Below, piece after piece: positions 59,234 through 64,000 of a stretch of DNA of 64,000 nucleotides. The stretch spans positions 62,001 through 126,000 of the forward strand of contig CAVTZF010000036.1 of assembly GCA_963739095.1 (NCBI GenBank), read 5' to 3'. How positions within the stretch are numbered: position 1 is the first letter of the stretch; each line of letters begins with the position of its first letter. Under the pieces are notes generated by a model, which saw only the letters and a program-made list of their open reading frames with translations, was not told the origin of the DNA and did no database searches. The stretch comes from JACVRW01 sp963739095. GTDB lineage: Bacteria > Actinomycetota > Thermoleophilia > Solirubrobacterales > Thermoleophilaceae. The position numbers and the translations under genes were made by a program.

Positions 59234-59419
59234 GCAGACCGGGTGAAAGCCGGCGCGAGCACGACCCATTCGGCCGCGACCACGTAGCGCGGTCGCCTGG
59301 GCCGCGAACGCCAGCGCGCTCGCCGGCCTGCCCACCTTGCCCGGGCCGGCCACTGGGGCGACATGCAATCCGACAGGTCTTCTAGTTGTGAGACGATGGT
59401 CGAAGGGAAGGCGACGACC

Positions 59420-60886
59420 ATGGCGACGAGGACCAAGACGACCGAAAACGGTGGCACCGCGTCGGCGGGCGGGTCGAAACGCGGCGCAGCGGTGCCGCAT
59501 CTGTCGGTGGCCGAGCGCATCGCACGCGGCAAGGCGGCGCGAAATGAGGTGCCGCGCGCCGGGCATGCGGTGTTCGAGCCGCTGTCGAGTCGGGCCGATC
59601 CGGTCGAGTTGCTCGAGCGCCAGGCGAAGACGCGCGTGCCGGAGTTGGTGCCGATTCGGTACGGGCGGATGCTGGTCTCGCCGTTCACGTTCTATCGCGG
59701 GGCGGCGGCCATCATGGCCAACGACCTCGGCGCGACGCCGCGGTCAGGGCTGACGGTTCAGTGCTGCGGCGACGCGCACCTGTCGAACTTCGGTGTGTTC
59801 GCCTCGCCGGAGCGACGGCTGGTGTTCGATGTCAACGACTTTGACGAGACGCTCCCCGGTCCGTGGGAGTGGGACGTCAAGCGGCTGGCCGCGAGCATGT
59901 TGATCGCGGCGCGCGACAACGGTTTCCGCGCCAAGCACCAGGAGCGGATCGTGCTTGACACGGTCGGCCGCTACCGCAAGGCGATGGCGAGCTTCGCGGG
60001 GATGAAGAACCTCGACGTGTGGTACGCGCACCTGGACACCGAGACCGCGCTCAAGGAGTACGGCTCGCAGTTCAAGGCGAAGGTGGTCAAGCAAACCAAG
60101 AAGGACGCTCGCGAAGGCTCGCACGAAGGACAGCATGAAGGCGTTCTCGAAGCTCACGCACGTGGTCGACGGGCAGCCACGGATCATCGACGAGCCGCCG
60201 CTGATCGTGCCGATCGAGCAGCTCTCACCGGGCGAGGACCGCGACGAGCTGTTCGAGCGGTTGCGCGAGCTGGTGCGCGGGTACCGCGAGACGCTCGAGT
60301 TGACCGGCGCGTGCTGCTCGAGCAGTTCCAGTTGACCGACTTCGCCGGCAAGGTGGTCGGCGTCGGCAGCGTCGGCACACGCGCATGGATCGCGCTGCTG
60401 CTCGGCCGCGACGGCCAGGACCCGCTGTTCCTACAGATCAAGCAGGCGGAGGCATCGGTGCTCGAGGAGCCGCTCGGCCCGAGCGAGTTCTCAAACCAGG
60501 GCCAGCGCGTCGTCGTCGGACAGCGGCTGATGCAGGCCACCAGCGACATCTTCCTCGGCTGGCTGCACGTCGACGCTGCGAGCGACGGCCAGGCTGCCGA
60601 CTACTACGTCCGCCAGCTCAAGGACTGGAAGGGCTCCGCGGAGATCGAGCAGATGGACCCGAAGGCGATGGCCACCTACGGCACGCTCTGCGGCTGGACG
60701 CTGGCCCGCGCGCACGCCCGCAGCGGCGACCGCATCGCGATCGCCGCCTACCTCGGCAAGGGCGACAGCTTCGACCGCGCGCTCGTCGAGTTCTCCAAGG
60801 CCTACGCCGAACAGAACGAACGCGACTACCAGGCGCTGAACGCCGCCGTCAAATCCGGCAAGATCGATGCTCAGACAGGGCTCTGA
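59420..60886 (+). CDS. DUF2252-family protein with an internal out-of-frame segment
   Basis: A 488-residue member of DUF2252 (kinase-like fold). AAGGGAAGG precedes ATG 59420. Conserved parts are RIARGKAARNEVPRAGHAVF, FYRGAAAIMANDLGATPRSG, VQCCGDAHLSNFGVFASPER (G-D-x-H-x-x-N-F) and VFDVNDFDETLPGPWEWDVK (D-F-D-E-T). Between ~60110 and ~60305 the conserved sequence (MKAFSKLTHVVDGQPRIIDE, ELFERLRELVRGYRETLE) lies in a different frame, while the annotated frame reads Arg/Ala-rich. An apparent 10-base duplication (GCTCGCGAAG then GCTCGCACGA) and a later two-base change would restore it. No stop interrupts the frame. Possible lesion or indel errors. Confidence 0.85.
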   Translation: MATRTKTTENGGTASAGGSKRGAAVPHLSVAERIARGKAARNEVPRAGHAVFEPLSSRADPVELLERQAKTRVPELVPIRYGRMLVSPFTFYRGAAAIMANDLGATPRSGLTVQCCGDAHLSNFGVFASPERRLVFDVNDFDETLPGPWEWDVKRLAASMLIAARDNGFRAKHQERIVLDTVGRYRKAMASFAGMKNLDVWYAHLDTETALKEYGSQFKAKVVKQTKKDAREGSHEGQHEGVLEAHARGRRAATDHRRAAADRADRAALTGRGPRRAVRAVARAGARVPRDARVDRRVLLEQFQLTDFAGKVVGVGSVGTRAWIALLLGRDGQDPLFLQIKQAEASVLEEPLGPSEFSNQGQRVVVGQRLMQATSDIFLGWLHVDAASDGQAADYYVRQLKDWKGSAEIEQMDPKAMATYGTLCGWTLARAHARSGDRIAIAAYLGKGDSFDRALVEFSKAYAEQNERDYQALNAAVKSGKIDAQTGL

Positions 60887-60916
60887 CATCACAGCTCGGT
60901 CGGGGAGCGATGAGCC

Positions 60917-61336
60917 ATGGAACCCGCGATCGCGTACAGCATCGCCAGCCAGAAGCATGAAGGTCAGCGCGACCGGTTCGGCGATCCGGTCATCGACCAT
61001 CTCGCGCGGGTCGCGGCCGCTGTCCCTCCTGAGGCCCGGACCACGGCACTTCTCCACGACCTGCTCGAGCGCTGTCCCACCGCGAGCGGGTGGCTGCGGG
61101 GTAAGGGCCTGACCCGTGTTGAGCTGGAGGCCCTGGAGCTTCTGACGCATGTTCCAGCCGAGCCCTACGAGGTCTACGTACGCCGGATCGCGGAGGCGCC
61201 GGGGTCGGCGGGACGGCTCGCGCGCATCGTGAAGCTCGCCGACCTCGATGACCATCTCGCCCACGCGACCATGCCGTCGGACGCTCCCCCGTACGCGTGG
61301 GCGCGGAGCACCTGCTCGCAACCGCGAATGGAGTGA
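60917..61336 (+). CDS. Small RelA/SpoT-like HD-domain protein
   Basis: A 139-residue protein resembling the HD hydrolase part of RelA/SpoT proteins. IAYSIASQKHEGQRDRFGDP and VIDHLARVAAAV match the opening (A-x-x-x-H-x-G-Q-x-R-x-x-G-x-P-x-x-x-H). ARTTALLHDLLERC holds the HD pair, and RLARIVKLADLDDHLAHATM matches the conserved K-L-A-D segment. It lacks any synthetase or regulatory domain. It could hydrolyse (p)ppGpp or a related nucleotide; activity is unproven. The last ~15 residues diverge and may be frame-altered. Confidence 0.65.
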   Translation: MEPAIAYSIASQKHEGQRDRFGDPVIDHLARVAAAVPPEARTTALLHDLLERCPTASGWLRGKGLTRVELEALELLTHVPAEPYEVYVRRIAEAPGSAGRLARIVKLADLDDHLAHATMPSDAPPYAWARSTCSQPRME

Positions 61337-61438
61337 CGTGTCGCAGGAGCGTCGGGTGAGTCGGATCGGGGGTCGTGTGAAACGCCTCACGCGCGAGCCG
61401 GTCTCTGTGGGGAACGTCGTGACCGTGATCGTGATCGT

Positions 61439-61954
61439 GTGCGGAACGACCCGTTCGACTTGACGTCGAAGCCGGCTGTCGTCGGCCGTATCGTCACCGC
61501 GACGGTCGCGTTGGTCTGTCTGCTGGTCGTCTACGACGGGTGGTCCGCCTTGAAAGCGTCCGACGTCGTCCTAGTCATCGTCGGTCCGGTTGTCGCGATC
61601 GTCACGACGCACGTCTTCTCGAACAGTCTCGTCCAACTGGTAGCGCTCGGAAGACCGCCGACGACGGAAGAGTGGCTCGCCACGGCACGCTTCGAGTTGC
61701 GGTTCCTCCTGCTCGCAGTCCCACCGCTGGCTGTCCTGCTCGTTCTCCAACTCGCGAATGTCGCGCTCACCGACACGATCCGCATCATCATCTGGCTGGA
61801 AGCCCTCTCGCTCAGCTTCTGGGCCGGACTGGCGGCCTGGTATGCCGGCCTGCGCGGACGATGGCTCGGGCTTTCGATCCTCGCCGGTCTCCTCATCAGC
61901 GGCATGGTTCTCCTGCTCCAGGTCATCCTGCAGCCAGGGAAGGTGGCCGCGTAA
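61439..61954 (+). CDS. Four-helix membrane protein
   Basis: A 171-residue membrane protein starting at GTG 61439 (RNDPFDLTSKPAVVGRIVTA). Helices: IVTATVALVCLLVVYDGWSA, VVLVIVGPVVAIVTTHVFSN, FLLLAVPPLAVLLVLQLANV and WLGLSILAGLLISGMVLLLQ, with another around IRIIIWLEALSLSFWAGLAA. Just upstream, frame 61338-61463 encodes VSQERRVSRIGGRVKRLTRE plus PVSVGNVVTVIVIV, which resembles the N terminus of actinobacterial ion-channel proteins and may belong to the same gene if an indel is present. Function unknown. Confidence 0.6.
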   Translation: MRNDPFDLTSKPAVVGRIVTATVALVCLLVVYDGWSALKASDVVLVIVGPVVAIVTTHVFSNSLVQLVALGRPPTTEEWLATARFELRFLLLAVPPLAVLLVLQLANVALTDTIRIIIWLEALSLSFWAGLAAWYAGLRGRWLGLSILAGLLISGMVLLLQVILQPGKVAA

Positions 61955-62078
61955 CAGCCACGGCGCCGAGTACGCCGACGGAGCCCTGAATCGGATATCG
62001 CGCGAGCCGTTGAAGACCGCCGTCGACGCGGCCGGCAGCGCGCCGGTGAAATGTCGTGACCGCCACGCTCCGCGAGTG

Positions 62079-63152
62079 TCAAGCGAGCGACACGCGTGCA
62101 TCCTGGCCGACCCAGAGTTGCAGCGCACGCGGTGGGACGAACTCCCGCGTGATTCGGGCATTCACGCCGATCACGCTTCCCTCGATCCGGGAGCCGACGG
62201 AGCTGATCGACGCAGCTGGCAAGACGAGCGACCGCTCGATCTCGGCTCCGTCGATCCTCGCTCTCGCCCCGATAGCGGTGTACGGACCGACGTAGGAATC
62301 TGTGATGTGCGCATCCGCTGCAATCGCCAGCGGTCCGTTCAGGACGGAGCTCTCGATTGTGGCCGTCTCGTCGACCACCACCGGGCCCATTACTCGGTTC
62401 CCGGAGATTTCACCGGGCGCCTCGGCAGGGCTCAGGGCGTCCAGCACGAGCCGGTTGATCTCGAGTAGGTCCTCCACACCTTCGACGCACTTCGACCAAC
62501 CGGTGGGAAGTACGGCCTGGACGTGCCCTGGCCTCTCGGCCAGAACTTCCAAGACCTTGGTGACGTCGACCTGTGCGTTGCGATGCGCCTCGATCGCCGC
62601 GCGGGCCGCGTCGAATATTTCGCTGCCGAAGACGAAGGCGTTCGCGCCCGCGAACATCTCCTCTCCAAGGCGCCGCTCCCCGGCTGCAACCTGAGCGTCG
62701 CCGCCCCGCGACAGGATGGCCTGCGGCGAGCGCCTCCCGGACTCGGCCAAGACGACAAGAGCGACCAGCCCCTTTCGTACGAGACGGTCCACGCTGCGGC
62801 CGAGATCGTGCTGGGTCAGGCTCCCGGCCATGTTGGCGACGAAGGGGCCATTGCCGATGAACGGTTCAGCCGCGAGGAGCCGGCCCGCCAGCCCGGCCTC
62901 CGCGGGCGGGTCTATGTGGACGAGATCCACATCGAGGCCAGCCACGCCGACTGCATCTCGGGCGGCTGTCGCGAGCCTGGCGTCGCTGACGATTCCGATC
63001 TCGCGAATGCCGGCGTCGTGCAGGGCCTGCAGCTCGAGCGTGATGAGAGGCGTGTTTGCGACTGGGGCGAGCTCACGCCTAAGCGGTCCTAGTGACCAGG
63101 CTCCCCCGCCGTCCTCCTCCGTCGAAAGGATCAGCCCGCGCTCTGCTCTCAT
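62079..63152 (-). CDS. Sugar nucleotidyltransferase-like protein with degenerate nucleotide-binding motif and hexapeptide C terminus
   Basis: A 357-residue protein with the architecture of glucose-1-phosphate thymidylyl/uridylyltransferases: an N-terminal Rossmann-like NTP-transferase domain (~1-240) and a left-handed beta-helix (~250-340: SGNRVMGPVVVDETATIESS, AIAADAHITDSYVGPYTAIG). The normal opening L-x-G-G-x-G-T-R-L-x-P-x-T is replaced by LILSTEEDGGGAWSLGPLRR, so GTR and the following Pro-Leu-Thr are lost. LAPVANTPLITLELQALHDA and AGIREIGIVSDARL are retained. It may be a regulatory or inactive paralogue, or use an altered substrate. The SARP regulator gene lies upstream on the same strand. 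Confidence 0.75.
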   Translation of the reverse strand: MRAERGLILSTEEDGGGAWSLGPLRRELAPVANTPLITLELQALHDAGIREIGIVSDARLATAARDAVGVAGLDVDLVHIDPPAEAGLAGRLLAAEPFIGNGPFVANMAGSLTQHDLGRSVDRLVRKGLVALVVLAESGRRSPQAILSRGGDAQVAAGERRLGEEMFAGANAFVFGSEIFDAARAAIEAHRNAQVDVTKVLEVLAERPGHVQAVLPTGWSKCVEGVEDLLEINRLVLDALSPAEAPGEISGNRVMGPVVVDETATIESSVLNGPLAIAADAHITDSYVGPYTAIGARARIDGAEIERSLVLPAASISSVGSRIEGSVIGVNARITREFVPPRALQLWVGQDARVSLA

Positions 63153-63211
63153 ACATGAGGAACGAACTGGACGACTTCGCGGTGACGATGATTCTCCGTT
63201 CCTCTACGTAA

Positions 63212-64000
63212 TTAGCGCGATTCGCGGGGGCTTGACCCAGTCCCGGACGGGAGGACGATCTCGGAGAGGCTGAACTCGGGGCGACCGCCGAATTCCCGTA
63301 GCAGCCGCTGCTGGAAAGCCTGGTAGTGGCGCACCGCCCTGCTGAGCCGTCCCTGCCGCACCCAGAGCGACAGCAGCTCACGCTCGACCCCGCCGTCGAA
63401 GGGCTCCATTCGAGCCAGCCTCTCGAGATAGCCTGCGGCGACCTCGGGGTCGTCGGCGTGCAACTCGCTCAACGCGCGCAGCGGCTTCTCGACTAACGCG
63501 CGCAGACGCTCACGCTCCATCAGCGCCCATTCCGCGTACGGCTCGTCGGCGAGGAAGTCGCCCTGATAGAGCCACAGAGCCTTGTTGAAATGGTCCGCTG
63601 CCGCAGCACGTTGTCCATGCGCGAGTGCGGCCACGCCGGCGTTCACCTGAGCCTCGAACTCGTCTGCATCGATCCAGACCACGGCGTCGTTGAGCGTGTA
63701 GCCACCACGGCGCGCGAGCACGACCGAAGCCCTGCCGTGCTTTGGCCGACCCGGCTCTAGCCTCTTGCGCAGGGCGTGGATGAAATACCGAACGGTGTTC
63801 AGTGTCGACGGCTGAGCATGGCCGGAGAAGGACTCCGCGATTTCTTCCGTCGGGACGACGCGGTGACGCTCGCACGTCAAGTACTTGAGCAGCTGGCCGG
63901 TTCGGTGATCCAGCCAGTCCCCGCTCAGTGGGCCGCCCGGCAAGAGCACCTCCGTGCGCCCGAACGTGAAGACCTGGACCTGCGCCCCTTCAGTGACTCG
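63212..64000 (-). CDS. SARP-type (OmpR-like wHTH plus BTAD) transcriptional activator, 5' part beyond the window
   Basis: The frame is open to the window edge; the first visible residues are VTEGAQVQVFTFGRTEVLLP. The OmpR-like winged helix spans LLKYLTCERHRVVPTEEIAE, PSTLNTVRYFIHALRKRLEP and SVVLARRGGYTLNDAVVWID. The bacterial transcriptional activation (BTAD) domain follows: IDADEFEAQVNAGVAALAHG, ALWLYQGDFLADEPYAEWAL and ERERLRALVEKPLRALSELH, ending EFGGRPEFSLSEIVLPSGTG. Such AfsR/SARP proteins activate antibiotic or secondary-metabolite genes in actinobacteria. The sugar nucleotidyltransferase-like gene lies downstream on the same strand. Confidence 0.88.
   Translation of the reverse strand, partial: RVTEGAQVQVFTFGRTEVLLPGGPLSGDWLDHRTGQLLKYLTCERHRVVPTEEIAESFSGHAQPSTLNTVRYFIHALRKRLEPGRPKHGRASVVLARRGGYTLNDAVVWIDADEFEAQVNAGVAALAHGQRAAAADHFNKALWLYQGDFLADEPYAEWALMERERLRALVEKPLRALSELHADDPEVAAGYLERLARMEPFDGGVERELLSLWVRQGRLSRAVRHYQAFQQRLLREFGGRPEFSLSEIVLPSGTGSSPRESR

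Noticed and set aside
54913..59420. Prophage or integrative element at tRNA-Ser
   Set aside because: No integrase, excisionase or phage gene and no second copy of the tRNA 3' end could be seen downstream in the window.
63212..64000. Antibiotic gene cluster inferred from the SARP regulator
   Set aside because: No biosynthetic genes are visible in the window; the upstream neighbourhood is outside it.

Overview
The window is very GC-rich, gene-dense DNA with short gaps, many GTG starts and frequent 4-base (ATGA/GTGA) or 1-base (TGATG) gene overlaps. The gene content points to an actinobacterium: a NucS/EndoMS-type mismatch endonuclease, three luciferase-like (probably F420-dependent) oxidoreductases, an EthA-like Baeyer-Villiger monooxygenase, an ECF sigma factor with a SnoaL tail and a SARP/BTAD regulator. 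The overall flavour resembles Thermoleophilia/Solirubrobacterales. That placement is inferred from gene content; no rRNA is present.

Layout. 1-7.2 kb: truncated ECF sigma factor, a redox/VOC cluster on the minus strand, a Crp/Fnr regulator, a CHASE2-adenylate cyclase (frame-broken) and small membrane proteins. 7.2-12.5 kb: hydrolase, secreted RTX-like protein, a PadR/methyltransferase divergent pair with two operator-like repeats, a GNAT and transaldolase. 12.5-16.1 kb: two divergent secreted phosphatases (PhoD type and alkaline-phosphatase/phosphodiesterase type), both frame-broken. 16.1-21.8 kb: a five-gene minus-strand operon whose genes all overlap by 4 bases: F420-type oxidoreductase, dihydropyrimidinase/hydantoinase, N-carbamoyl amidohydrolase, PaaK-like CoA ligase, enoyl-CoA hydratase. 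It looks like a nitrogen-heterocycle degradation pathway. 21.9-30 kb: a PAP2 phosphatase divergent from a lipid kinase, then an 856-residue MFS-glycosyltransferase-PAP2 fusion, another luciferase-like enzyme, an AlkZ-like winged-helix protein, and a MarR/efflux-pump pair with a perfect operator palindrome. 30-38 kb: hydrolase, PEP mutase-like enzyme, cupin, SRPBCC, MFS, GDPD, YceH, a GGDEF/HD-GYP protein and a Nudix enzyme, ending at a ~104-base nested inverted repeat. 38-46 kb: MsrA, a P450/oxidoreductase/hydrolase operon, NucS, a TetR-rhodanese divergon with three operators, PlsC, an AI-2E-type permease and a NarL-type regulator. 46-54.8 kb: universal stress protein, BVMO, subtilase, epimerase, TadA, a PAS-GGDEF-EAL protein, L,D-transpeptidase and a small secreted protein. 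54.9-64 kb: tRNA-Ser(CGA), a 1240-residue secreted protein with seven FG-GAP-like repeats, a decayed SnoaL gene, DUF2252, a small RelA/SpoT-like HD protein, a membrane protein, a degenerate sugar nucleotidyltransferase and a SARP-family regulator cut by the window end.

Caveat: at least six otherwise well-conserved genes carry one to three apparent frameshifts, while both flanks remain conserved. This may reflect indel errors in the assembly as much as real pseudogenes.

Novelty: the strongest candidates are the MFS-GT2-PAP2 fusion with its lipid-kinase neighbour, the five-gene heterocycle operon, the nested inverted repeat at 37.9 kb and the seven-repeat secreted protein beside tRNA-Ser.
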